A DNA stretch of 25,975 bases from JAICJR01 sp036491015 (GTDB taxonomy: Bacteria > Actinomycetota > Thermoleophilia > Solirubrobacterales > Thermoleophilaceae), in contig DASXCV010000337.1 in assembly GCA_036491015.1 (NCBI GenBank), positions 1 to 25,975 of the forward strand. The letters are read 5' to 3'. Position 1 is the stretch's first letter. Each line of letters starts with the position of its first letter. This document shows positions 8,340-15,310 of the stretch, piece by piece. The position numbers and the translations under genes were made by a program. The notes below the pieces were generated by a model. It was not told where the DNA came from and did no database searches. It saw nothing but the letters and a program-made list of their open reading frames with translations.

Positions 8340-8374
8340 ACTGTTTCAGGTGTCGCCGATCTTGTCAACAAAAT
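8340..8374 (-). promoter_or_regulatory. Promoter/operator of the first MetE-like gene, matching the livK site
   Basis: On the minus strand TTGACA (8368-8363) is followed after 17 bases by AACAGT (8345-8340), a weak -10. The -35 lies inside TTGTTGACAA (8371-8362), and the 20-base block 8371-8352 matches the livK block with only two differing positions. This is the strongest sign that the GntR regulator controls both transcription units. Confidence 0.55.
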
Positions 8375-8381
8375 GGAGCAC

Positions 8382-8430
8382 AGGTCGGAGGTCGGAGGTC
8401 GGAGGTCGGAGGTCGGAGGTCGGAGGTCTG
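8382..8430. repeat. Heptamer tandem array, six perfect AGGTCGG units plus one variant
   Basis: Six exact head-to-tail copies of AGGTCGG occupy 8382-8423, followed by AGGTCTG at 8424-8430. The array is intergenic, between the promoter of one MetE-like gene and the stop codon of the next. Seven-base units keep no reading frame, and copy number could vary by replication slippage. A second heptamer array follows without a gap. Confidence 0.9.
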
Positions 8431-8464
8431 CGCACTGCGCACTGCGCACCGCGCACCGCGCACT
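8430..8464. repeat. Second heptamer tandem array, GCGCACY x5
   Basis: Five consecutive seven-base units read GCGCACT, GCGCACT, GCGCACC, GCGCACC, GCGCACT. The last unit reaches into the TAG stop codon (8465-8463) of the second MetE-like gene, so the array lies directly behind that gene. It has the same period as the neighbouring AGGTCGG array but an unrelated unit sequence. Confidence 0.88.
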
Positions 8465-9596
8465 ACACCTGGCTGCTCGCCAGCTCCGCCCCTTCGGCGA
8501 GCGACTTGAGCTTCAGCCACGCCACCTTCGGATCCACCAGGGAGAAGCGGATGAAGGTGTCGAAGCCGCAGTCGGTGCCGCCCATCACGCGCTCCTTGCC
8601 GACGATCTTCGCCACGCGGCCGATGCGGTCCGCCACCACCTGCGGGTGCTCGACGTAGTTCGACTTCACGTCGATCACGCCGATGATCAGCGTCTTGTCG
8701 TCCGGAAGCTTCGCCTCCTCGAACACGCGGTACTCGTGCTCGTGCCGCGGGTTCGCGCCCTCGGGGTAGATCGCGCCGGCGTTCACCTTGTAGACCTGCT
8801 CGATGATCTCGCGCAGCGGCACGTCCTTGTGGTGCGGGCCGCCGTAGTTGCCCCAGCAGACGTGGAAGCGCACCTTCTCCGGCGGGATGCCGTCGAGGGC
8901 GGCGTTGAGCGCCTCGATCGCGAGCGGCAGGTGCGTGTGCCAGTCCCCCACGCTGCTGCCGACCGAGCGGCAATGCGCGGCCATCGCGGCGTCGGGCGAG
9001 TCGATCTGGAGGTTGAAGCCGGCGTCGACGATCGCGTTGTACTCGTACGACAGCGCGTCCCCCAGCGCGGCGAGGTAGGTCTCGTGGGAGCCGTAGTGCT
9101 GGTCCGGGTAGTTGAACGCGATCTGCCCGGGGCTGACCGCGCCCATGAACGCGTCGGCGGGATCGGCATCGCCGAGCGCCGCCTTGAGGCGGTCGATGTC
9201 CTTGTGCACGGCGTCCTTGTCCTTCAGCTCCACGGGACCGACGCAGTTCGAGAACACCACGTGCGCCATCGAGTCGGTGGCGAACAGCTTCATCGCCAGA
9301 TCCGGGAAGTCGGCCACGTCGTCGGCCTGGAACTCTGAGCGCCCGTCGAAGCCCGTGAAGCGGTCGCCCACGTAGGTGCTGAAGCCGGTCTTCGAGAGCT
9401 CGCCGTCGCTGACCACGTCGATCCCCGCCTCGTGCTGCTTCGTGACCACCTCGGCCACCGCGGACTCGAGCCGCGCGTCGAGCTCCGCGTCGTCCACCTC
9501 GGCGCCGTCCATGCGCTTCCAGATCAGGTCGGCGAGATCGTCCGGCCGCGGGAGGCTCCCGGCGTGGGTCGTCCGAATTCCGTTGCTGCCAGCCAT
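8463..9596 (-). CDS. MetE C-terminal-domain-like zinc methyltransferase, subtype A (paralogue 2)
   Basis: A 377-residue protein of the same family and subtype as its downstream neighbour. Visible residues are Gly13-Ser14 (THAGSLPRP), DGE at 64-66, Asp199 (LQID), zinc ligands His245 and Cys247 (HVC), Glu279 in YPEGANPRHEHE, and Cys343 (GTDCGF). I chose ATG at 9596 because GGAGG lies seven to eight bases upstream and it puts THAGS at the family-normal position; an ATG 12 codons upstream has no ribosome site. It differs from paralogue 1 by lacking the acidic insertion around 100-135, so it is probably not redundant with it. Its stop lies in the heptamer array. The substrate is unknown; a thiol-dependent methyl or alkyl transfer is inferred. 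Confidence 0.88.
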   Translation of the reverse strand: MAGSNGIRTTHAGSLPRPDDLADLIWKRMDGAEVDDAELDARLESAVAEVVTKQHEAGIDVVSDGELSKTGFSTYVGDRFTGFDGRSEFQADDVADFPDLAMKLFATDSMAHVVFSNCVGPVELKDKDAVHKDIDRLKAALGDADPADAFMGAVSPGQIAFNYPDQHYGSHETYLAALGDALSYEYNAIVDAGFNLQIDSPDAAMAAHCRSVGSSVGDWHTHLPLAIEALNAALDGIPPEKVRFHVCWGNYGGPHHKDVPLREIIEQVYKVNAGAIYPEGANPRHEHEYRVFEEAKLPDDKTLIIGVIDVKSNYVEHPQVVADRIGRVAKIVGKERVMGGTDCGFDTFIRFSLVDPKVAWLKLKSLAEGAELASSQV

Positions 9597-9631
9597 GCGA
9601 ATCCTCCACGAGTCGCGGTTGTGCACCGTCA

Positions 9632-9699
9632 CTTCACACCGATGCCGACATGTCTGCTATCAGACCAGCCGAGCGTACACCATTGCTTGACACCGATGC
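9632..9699. promoter_or_regulatory. Direct repeats and palindrome in the divergent MetE-like/SDR promoter region
   Basis: CTTCACACCGATGC (9632-9645) and CTTGACACCGATGC (9686-9699) are identical at 13 of 14 positions and 54 bases apart. Between them lies the palindrome GTCTG-CTAT-CAGAC (9652-9665). The right-hand repeat contains the -35 of the SDR gene. The layout suggests cooperative binding by a regulator over about five helical turns; the regulator is not identified. Confidence 0.5.
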
Positions 9700-9716
9700 G
9701 CGGCGATCACTATTCT
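9687..9716 (+). promoter_or_regulatory. Promoter of the SDR gene, probably giving a leaderless mRNA
   Basis: TTGACA (9687-9692), an 18-base spacer, and TATTCT (9711-9716). A start site six to eight bases after the -10 would fall within about five bases of the ATG at 9727, leaving no room for a ribosome-binding site. None is seen. Leaderless mRNAs are common in actinomycetes. Confidence 0.6.
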
Positions 9717-9726
9717 CCCGCGCCTG

Positions 9727-10425
9727 ATGGCCGACGGGGCAGTGGTGATCGTGGGCGGTACCGCCGGGCTCGGCCGCGAGCTCGCGCAGGCGTTCGCCGA
9801 CCGTGGCCGCGAGGTGGTGATCACGGGCCGCGACGCCGCCCGCGCGGGGGGCGTGGCGAGCGAGATCGGCGGCGACACGAGCGGAGTCGGCTTCGACCTC
9901 GCGGAGCCGCACGACATCGTCGGCGCGCTGAGCGGCGTCGGCAAGGTGGACCACGTGGCGCTCGTGGCCATCGAGCGCGACGTGAACACCGTCCGCGAGT
10001 ACGACATCGCACGCGCGATCCGGCTCGCGACGCTCAAGCTCGTGGGCTACACGGAGGTGCTCCACTGTCTCCACCCCCAGCTCCACGACGAGTCGTCGGT
10101 GCTGATGTTCGGCGGGCTCGCGAAGGAGAGGCCCTACCCCGGCTCCACGACCGTGACCAGCGTGAACGGCGCCGTGGAGACGATGGTCCGCACGTTCGCG
10201 ATCGAGCTCGCGCCCGTGCGCGTGAACGCGCTTCACCCCGGGATCGTGGGCGACAGCCCCTACTGGCGCGACAACGAGCCCGTGAAGGAGGCCACGAAGG
10301 CCCGCACCCCCACGGGGCGGCTCGTGACCATGGCCGACGTGACGAACGCGGCTCTCTTCCTGCTCGAGAACTCATCCGTCAACGGCGTGAACCTCGCCGT
10401 CGATGGCGGCTGGGTGATGGGCTGA
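9727..10425 (+). CDS. Short-chain dehydrogenase fold protein lacking the catalytic Tyr and Lys
   Basis: A 232-residue Rossmann-fold protein. The nucleotide-binding GGTAGLG (10-16) replaces TGxxxGxG, GRD (34-36) follows beta-2, and HPGIV (170-174) and NLAVDGGW (222-229) match the SDR C-terminal half. The active site is abnormal. At the YxxxK position the protein reads VTSVN (143-147), so Tyr is Val143 and Lys is Asn147, and the catalytic Ser position is Gly (FGG, 128-130). It can probably bind a dinucleotide but not carry out standard SDR oxidoreduction; a sensor, scaffold or unusual chemistry is possible. It is the only plus-strand gene between the two MetE groups and has its own promoter. 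It ends 15 bases before the convergent RbsC-like gene. Confidence 0.85.
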   Translation: MADGAVVIVGGTAGLGRELAQAFADRGREVVITGRDAARAGGVASEIGGDTSGVGFDLAEPHDIVGALSGVGKVDHVALVAIERDVNTVREYDIARAIRLATLKLVGYTEVLHCLHPQLHDESSVLMFGGLAKERPYPGSTTVTSVNGAVETMVRTFAIELAPVRVNALHPGIVGDSPYWRDNEPVKEATKARTPTGRLVTMADVTNAALFLLENSSVNGVNLAVDGGWVMG

Positions 10426-10440
10426 GGCCGGTCTCGGCCG

Positions 10441-11448
10441 CTAGGTCCGGCGCTGCCGCGCCCAGGCGTCGATGCCCACGGCCAGCAGCATGATCACGCC
10501 GAGCGTGATCTGCTCGTACAGCGGGTTGAGCCCGAGCAGGTCGTAGCCGTTACCGATCAGCGCGATGAACAGAACGCCGACGACCGTGCGCCAAACCGCG
10601 CCCTCGCCGCCGAGGATGCTCGTGCCGCCGACCACGATGCCGGCGAGCACGGTGAACGTGAGCGACTCGCCCGAGGCGGACTGCGCGCTCAGCACGCGCG
10701 AGGCGTCGATCACGCCGGCCAGCGCCGCGGCGCCGCCGCTCAGCATGAAGCTCACCACGCGCACGCGATTCACGTTCACGCCCGCGATGCGCGCGGCCTC
10801 GGCGTTGCCGCCGGCCGCGTAGATGTAGCGGCCGATCGTGCTGCGGGCCAGGAACAGCCCGAGCACCACGATGGCCACGAGCATGATCCAGATCGAGGTC
10901 TTGGCCCCGAGGAACTGCGTGTGCGTGAGGTCCCCGAAGCCTGGGTGGTTGAAGAGCACGACGAGGTTGCCGTGCGTGATCAGGCTGGCGATGCCGCCGA
11001 TCACGAACGACATCGCGAGCGTGGCTATCAGCGCGCTGATGCGGAAGTAGGTGGCGACGATGCCGTTGACGGCGCCCACGACGAAGCCCACGAGGACGCC
11101 GACGATGATCGCCGGCGCAGGCGCCATGTGCTGGGCGAGCTCGGCGGACGTGACCCCCGCGAGCGCGTAGACCGCGCCCACGGACAGGTCGATGCCGCCC
11201 GCTACGAGCACGAGCGTGCCCGCCGCGGCGATGATCAGCACGGCCGCCTGCTGGTCGAGGATGTTCAGCAGGTTGACCTTGGTGGCGAACGACGAGCTCG
11301 AGATCGTGAGCGTGATGAAGAGCGCGACGAACGGGATCACGATCCCGGCGCTGCGCAGGCGGCTGCTGGCCCAGTCCGGAAGCTGGCGGCCCTCGAGCCG
11401 GCCTCGCGAGAGGCCGCGCCCTGCCGCGGTGCCGTCGGGGCTTGCCAT
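10441..11448 (-). CDS. Rbs-type ABC transporter permease (RbsC-like)
   Basis: A 335-residue polytopic inner-membrane protein with about eight to ten hydrophobic segments. Family motifs are VLVAGGIDLSVGAVYAL (about 88-104), the VNGIVATYFRISALIATLAM region, NAEAARIAGVNVNRV (about 227-241) and VVGGTSILGGEGAVWRTVVG (about 283-302), all typical of BPD_transp_2 sugar permeases. ATG at 11448 shares one base with the stop of the ATPase gene. The first 35 residues are polar and cytoplasmic, slightly longer than usual. It forms the channel for the binding protein and double ATPase upstream. The substrate is probably a sugar, sugar alcohol or other small polar compound, but it is not set by the permease. 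Confidence 0.93.
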   Translation of the reverse strand: MASPDGTAAGRGLSRGRLEGRQLPDWASSRLRSAGIVIPFVALFITLTISSSSFATKVNLLNILDQQAAVLIIAAAGTLVLVAGGIDLSVGAVYALAGVTSAELAQHMAPAPAIIVGVLVGFVVGAVNGIVATYFRISALIATLAMSFVIGGIASLITHGNLVVLFNHPGFGDLTHTQFLGAKTSIWIMLVAIVVLGLFLARSTIGRYIYAAGGNAEAARIAGVNVNRVRVVSFMLSGGAAALAGVIDASRVLSAQSASGESLTFTVLAGIVVGGTSILGGEGAVWRTVVGVLFIALIGNGYDLLGLNPLYEQITLGVIMLLAVGIDAWARQRRT

Positions 11449-12959
11449 CAGGCGGCCTCGCGTTCCGCGAACGCCGCGGCCAGGATCGCCGACTCGCTCA
11501 TCTCGCCCTCGCCCAGCTCGCTCACCACGCGCCCGCCGCGCATCACGAGCACGCGGTGCGCCAGCCCGAGCAGCTCCTCGACCTCCGAGGAGATCAGCAG
11601 CACCCCCACCCCGCGCTCGGCGAGCGACACGAGCAGGTCGTAGATCGCACGCTTGGCGCCCACGTCCACCCCGCGCGTGGGCTCGTCGGCGATCAGCACG
11701 GACGGGCTGCACATGAGCATGCGCGCGAACAGCACCTTCTGCTGGTTGCCGCCCGAGAGCGACGACACGGGCTGGTCCACCCCGGCCTTCAGCGACCAGC
11801 CCTCGAGGATGCGCGCGGTTGCGGCTCGCTCGGCACGCCGGTTCACCACCCCGGCCCGGCTCACGCCGCGCAGGCTGGAGAGGCTGATGTTCTCGATCAC
11901 GGAGCGGCCGAACACGAGGCCCTGCTCCTTGCGCGACTCGGGCAGCATGGCCAGGCCGTCGCGGAGGCTCGCCGCCGGCGTGCCCCTCACGGGTCGTCCG
12001 TCCGCCAGCTCGACGCTGCCGGCGCTCAAGCGGTCGGCGCCGAAGATCGCGCGTGCCAGCTCGGTCCGGCCCGCGCCGATCAGCCCGGCCACGCCGAGGA
12101 TCTCCCCGGCCCGCAGCTCGAGCGAGACGCCGCCCACGCCGGGAGCGTGCAGGTCGCGTACGGCCAGCGCCACCGGTTGGTTCTCGCCGCGCTTCGGCTT
12201 ATCGGGGAACGCGGCGCCGAGCGGCCGCCCGAGCATGCCCTGGATGAGCGATTCCTCGCTCTCCTCCTTGGCGGCTCCCGTGCGCACGAGCTGGCCGTCG
12301 CGCAGGATCGTGACGGTGTCGGCCAGCTCCAGCACCTCGCGCAGGAAGTGGGACACGAGCAGGATCGTCTTGCCGGAGCGCGCGAGCGAGCGGATGATCT
12401 CGTGCAGCCGCTCGACGTCGGGCCCGCCGAGAGCGGCGGACGGCTCGTCCATCACGATCAGCTCGGCCTCGCGCGAGAGTGCGCGCAGGATCTCCACCTG
12501 CTGCTGCTCGGCCGTGCGCAGGCGACCCGCCGAGCGCTCGGCGGGCAGCGCGAAGCCGGCCGTCTCGGCCAGCCGGTCGTAGCGCTTGCGCAGCGCGCGG
12601 CGGCTCACCCAGCCCGCCCGCCGCGGCTCGGCGCCGAGGAACACGTTCTCCGCCACCGACAGCTGCGGCACGATCGTCAGCTCCTGCGCGACGGCCGCGA
12701 TTCCGGTGCCGAGGGCCTCGCGCGGGGACCTGAACGACACGTCCACCCCGTGCACCGCCAGCCGCCCCTCGTCCGGCTGGAGCGCGCCGGCGACGATCTT
12801 CCCGAGCGTCGACTTGCCGGCGCCGTTCTCCCCCACGAGCGCGTGGATCGTGCCGACGTCCAGCTTCAGCGAGATGCCGTCGAGAGCGAGGACGCCCCCA
12901 AAGCGCTTGGAGACGCCCTCTAGCTCGACGTGCGTGTTGCTGCTGTCTACCCCGGCCAC
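11448..12959 (-). CDS. Rbs-type ABC transporter double ATPase (RbsA-like)
   Basis: A 503-residue protein with two ABC domains. Domain 1 has Walker A GENGAGKS (43-50), the family's divergent signature (TAEQQQVEI) and Walker B VMDEPSAAL. Domain 2 has the degenerate Walker A GLIGAGRTE expected of this family, an intact SGGNQQK signature and Walker B LIADEPTRGVD. This one-active-plus-one-degenerate-site pattern is normal for RbsA/XylG/MglA. The GTG at 12959 overlaps the end of the binding-protein gene by 13 bases, consistent with coupling. The C-terminus (SESAILAAAF) also matches the family. It couples ATP hydrolysis to import through the RbsC-like permease. Confidence 0.94.
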   Translation of the reverse strand: MAGVDSSNTHVELEGVSKRFGGVLALDGISLKLDVGTIHALVGENGAGKSTLGKIVAGALQPDEGRLAVHGVDVSFRSPREALGTGIAAVAQELTIVPQLSVAENVFLGAEPRRAGWVSRRALRKRYDRLAETAGFALPAERSAGRLRTAEQQQVEILRALSREAELIVMDEPSAALGGPDVERLHEIIRSLARSGKTILLVSHFLREVLELADTVTILRDGQLVRTGAAKEESEESLIQGMLGRPLGAAFPDKPKRGENQPVALAVRDLHAPGVGGVSLELRAGEILGVAGLIGAGRTELARAIFGADRLSAGSVELADGRPVRGTPAASLRDGLAMLPESRKEQGLVFGRSVIENISLSSLRGVSRAGVVNRRAERAATARILEGWSLKAGVDQPVSSLSGGNQQKVLFARMLMCSPSVLIADEPTRGVDVGAKRAIYDLLVSLAERGVGVLLISSEVEELLGLAHRVLVMRGGRVVSELGEGEMSESAILAAAFAEREAA

Positions 12960-13957
12960 TCAGCCGTGAACTGCTTGACGTTGTCCTTCGTCACGACGCC
13001 ACCGTTGGGCAGCTGCGCCACCGGGTCGACGCCGCCGGCGTTGGCTCCATCCTGCACCGCCTTGACCGCAGCCTGGGCGGCCAGGCGACCCTCGGTGGCG
13101 GGCAGCTGGGCCACGTCACCGAACCACTGTCCCGCCGCCACACCGTTCAGTGCCGCTGCACTGGCGCCGTAGCCCACGAGGGTGACCTTCTTCTTGCCGA
13201 TCCCCTGAACCGCGCCCTCGATGCCCTGGTCGGAGCCGACGATCAGGTTGATGTCGGGGTGCGCCTGGAGCATGTTCTGCGTGGCCGCGAGGCCCTTCGC
13301 CGCGGTAAAGAAGCTCTCGCCCTGGGCGACGACCTTGACCTTGCCGGCCGTGGCCTGGTCGAACGCCTTCTTGATCGCGACGTCGAGCGCCGAGGCCTTG
13401 ATGTCGAACAGGTAGCCGACGTTGCACGGGTTCAGGTTGTTGGTCTGGCATGCCTGGACCACCAGGTTGCCGAGCTTCTTGCCGATCTCGGTCGGGACGA
13501 ACACGATGTTCCCCGACATCCCCTTCACCTGCGGCTGGTCGGTGCTCAGGTCCGGGCCGAGGATCTGGTCGAGGTTCACGACCTTGATCCCCTTGCTGAT
13601 CGCGTCCTGGACGCCGGTGATGAGCCCGGTCCCGAAGATCGGCTGGACGATGATCGCGTTGTACTTGCCCGAGGCGGTCGCGTTCTGCAGCTGCGCGAAC
13701 TGCGCCTTCGGGTCGTTGTTGGCGTCGAGCACCGTCAGCGAGGCGCCGGCGTCCTTGGCCACCGTCTGCGCGGCGGCCAGCATCGGCGCGTCGTAGCTAT
13801 TCGCGACGGCGAACGAGAGATAGGCGATCTTCGGCTGCTTCTTCGCGCTGGTCGTGCTCGCGCTCGAGCTGGAGCTCGAGCTGCTAGACGAGCCGCACGC
13901 GGCAACGAGCAGTGCCACGGCCAGCACGAGCCCAGCCGCCACCAAGGTCCGTTTCAC
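12947..13957 (-). CDS. Rbs-type ABC transporter substrate-binding lipoprotein
   Basis: A 336-residue Peripla_BP_4-type lipoprotein. I chose GTG at 13957 (KRTLVAAGL follows), which puts a normal signal peptide of about 20 residues before the lipobox LVAAC; GGAGG lies about 12 bases upstream. A nine-residue upstream extension is possible but lacks spacing for the ribosome site. After Cys21 comes a poly-Ser/Thr linker, then the two-lobe ligand domain (IAYLSFAVANSYDAPML, IIVQPIF, the LIVGSDQGIEG hinge segment). Asn/Asp/Gln-rich contacts are typical of sugar binders, but VQPIFGTG in place of the ribose-type SP(V/N)D suggests a non-ribose ligand. First gene of the importer operon, with its own promoter. 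Confidence 0.91.
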   Translation of the reverse strand: MKRTLVAAGLVLAVALLVAACGSSSSSSSSSSASTTSAKKQPKIAYLSFAVANSYDAPMLAAAQTVAKDAGASLTVLDANNDPKAQFAQLQNATASGKYNAIIVQPIFGTGLITGVQDAISKGIKVVNLDQILGPDLSTDQPQVKGMSGNIVFVPTEIGKKLGNLVVQACQTNNLNPCNVGYLFDIKASALDVAIKKAFDQATAGKVKVVAQGESFFTAAKGLAATQNMLQAHPDINLIVGSDQGIEGAVQGIGKKKVTLVGYGASAAALNGVAAGQWFGDVAQLPATEGRLAAQAAVKAVQDGANAGGVDPVAQLPNGGVVTKDNVKQFTAEWPG

Positions 13958-14042
13958 TTTGAGCCACTCCCTCCTTCCGCGCACGCGCCGCGTGTCGCGG
14001 GGCCAGTCATGGGGATCCGAGCGTCCACCATGCGTTCAGTGA

Positions 14043-14090
14043 TGGTAAACAGTAAGCCCCTTGAGGGTCAAGTGCTACTGAAATTGTTTA
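14043..14090 (-). promoter_or_regulatory. Promoter and dyads ahead of the Rbs-type importer
   Basis: On the minus strand TTGACC (14071-14066) is 17 bases from TTACCA (14048-14043). The -35 sits in the perfect palindrome CTTGA-GGG-TCAAG (14060-14072). Outer inverted hexamers TAAACA (14046-14051) and TGTTTA (14085-14090) flank it. This looks like an operator-controlled sugar-importer promoter; no LacI- or ROK-type regulator lies in the window. Confidence 0.5.
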
Positions 14091-14101
14091 GCGTGGCTTG
14101 A

Positions 14102-14503
14102 CTACCCGGCCGACATGTCGACGGCGAAGACGTTCACCGGCTCGATCGTCACGACCACGCGACTGTCGCCCGGCGCGTCGTGCTCCCGCAGGTCCGCCCC
14201 GCCGTACTTCGCCGCGAGCCTCTCCGCGAACGTGTAGTCGGGATCGGGCTCGAGCCGCGCGGTGCCCTTCACCGCCAGATAGCGGTACGGGTTCTGCAGA
14301 TCGAGGATGAAGAGGCTGCACTGCGGCCGCGCGGCGAGGTTCCTGGTCTTCAGCCGCGAGTCGTTCAGCGAGGTCTTCAGCCGGCCGTCGTCGTGGAGGA
14401 ACCAGACCTCCGTGAGCTGGGGATAGCCGTCGGCGCCGACGGTGGCCAGCGTGGCCACGTCGGCGTCAAGCAGGTCGCGATGCGTTTCCGGGATGTCGAT
14501 CAT
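14102..14503 (-). CDS. Split-barrel flavin/F420-binding protein, pyridoxamine-5'-phosphate oxidase family
   Basis: A 133-residue small beta-barrel. The N-terminal pattern ATLATVGADGYPQLTEVWFLHDDGRLK, then SRLKTRNLAARPQCSLFILD and YRYLAVKGTARL, matches the Rv1155/PPOX class, whose actinomycete members bind F420 or FMN, usually as dimers. There is no signal peptide. ATG at 14503 overlaps the preceding gene's stop as ATGA and has GGAGG upstream. Co-transcription with a dehydrogenase and two MetE-like proteins suggests a reductive step in the same pathway, but the substrate and the cofactor (F420 versus FMN) are not decided by sequence. It ends the operon; 144 bases separate it from the Rbs-type binding-protein gene. 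Confidence 0.82.
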   Translation of the reverse strand: MIDIPETHRDLLDADVATLATVGADGYPQLTEVWFLHDDGRLKTSLNDSRLKTRNLAARPQCSLFILDLQNPYRYLAVKGTARLEPDPDYTFAERLAAKYGGADLREHDAPGDSRVVVTIEPVNVFAVDMSAG

Positions 14504-15297
14504 GGGGTCGGTCCTCCATCGTTGCCGTCGTCCTGTAGTTGTCTGAGCCAGCCTGCGCTCGCCTCCGACACGCGCGGCTCCACGCCCAGCTCGCGCAGCA
14601 GCGCCGAGGCGTCCTCCACCTCGTGCACGCGCCGGGCGGCGTGCTTGCGGCTCCCGCTCTCGAGCCGCTCGAGCAGAGCGGCGTCGGCCGAGCTGAGTGC
14701 GTCCGCTATCTCCATGCGCAGCCAATCCTCACACCCCGCGGCTCGAGCGGCGGCGAGCGCCTCGATGGCCGCCGCCGCGAGGCCCTTCATGAACACGCTC
14801 CGCAGCAGCTTGCGCACGGCCGCCTGACCGGGCTCGGGCCCGACCACCTCCACGGGCATGCCGAGCGGACCGATCCTGTCCGCGAACTGCTCGGCGCCCG
14901 GTCCCGACACGAGCGCCGGCGTGCGCAATCCGCGCCCCGGCACGGGCGCCATCAGCGCGACGTCGGCGAACAGCGCGCCGCTCGGCTCGATCAATGCCGC
15001 CAGCTCCCGCTTGAGCGGCGCGCCCGCCGAGTTGAGATCGGCGAACAGCTGCCCCGCCGCCAGCGCGCGCGCCACGGAGCGGGCGGCCGGCACAGCGGCG
15101 CCCGCCGAGTTCACGCTCAGCACCACGTCCGCGCCGGCCACGGCCTGCTCGGGCGAGTCCGCCCGCGGCACGCTCTCCCCCACCTCCGCTCGCGGATCGA
15201 AGCCCACCACACCGGCGCCGGCCGCCGCGAGGTCCCGGGCGATGGCGGCGCCCGCCTCACCCAGCCCGAGCACGGCCACGGTCAGTGACTCGGTCAT
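14500..15297 (-). CDS. NAD(P)-dependent dehydrogenase, 6-phosphogluconate/beta-hydroxyacid type with DUF1932
   Basis: A 265-residue two-domain protein. The N-terminal Rossmann domain (VAVLGLGEAGAAIARDLAAAGAGVVGFD, about 6-33) has GxGxxG and an Asp ending beta-2, which favours NAD. The DLNSAGAPLKREL segment (about 91-103) resembles the D.ST...P motif of beta-hydroxyacid dehydrogenases, with Asn for the catalytic-loop Ser. Lys162 in the VRKLLRSVFMKGL stretch is the candidate catalytic Lys, followed by the helical DUF1932 domain. It would oxidise a beta-hydroxy acid or reduce an imine in the cytoplasm. ATG at 15297 lies 13 bases after a MetE-like gene, without a clear ribosome site, so it may depend on coupling. 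Confidence 0.85.
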   Translation of the reverse strand: MTESLTVAVLGLGEAGAAIARDLAAAGAGVVGFDPRAEVGESVPRADSPEQAVAGADVVLSVNSAGAAVPAARSVARALAAGQLFADLNSAGAPLKRELAALIEPSGALFADVALMAPVPGRGLRTPALVSGPGAEQFADRIGPLGMPVEVVGPEPGQAAVRKLLRSVFMKGLAAAAIEALAAARAAGCEDWLRMEIADALSSADAALLERLESGSRKHAARRVHEVEDASALLRELGVEPRVSEASAGWLRQLQDDGNDGGPTP

Positions 15298-15310
15298 CGC
15301 GGGAGAAGTA

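Noticed and set aside
8382..8464. Possible CRISPR array
   Set aside because: Units are seven bases, contiguous and without spacers, so this is a tandem satellite.
7054..9596. Assigning the two subtype-A MetE-like proteins as epoxyalkane:coenzyme M transferases
   Set aside because: They share the fold and zinc site, but no coenzyme M synthesis, monooxygenase or ketopropyl-CoM carboxylase gene is visible and the neighbouring SDR lacks its catalytic residues. Kept only as an analogy.
11442..12923. A 493-codon plus-strand frame opposite the RbsA-like gene
   Set aside because: Compositional shadow; the minus strand encodes both ABC domains with all motifs.
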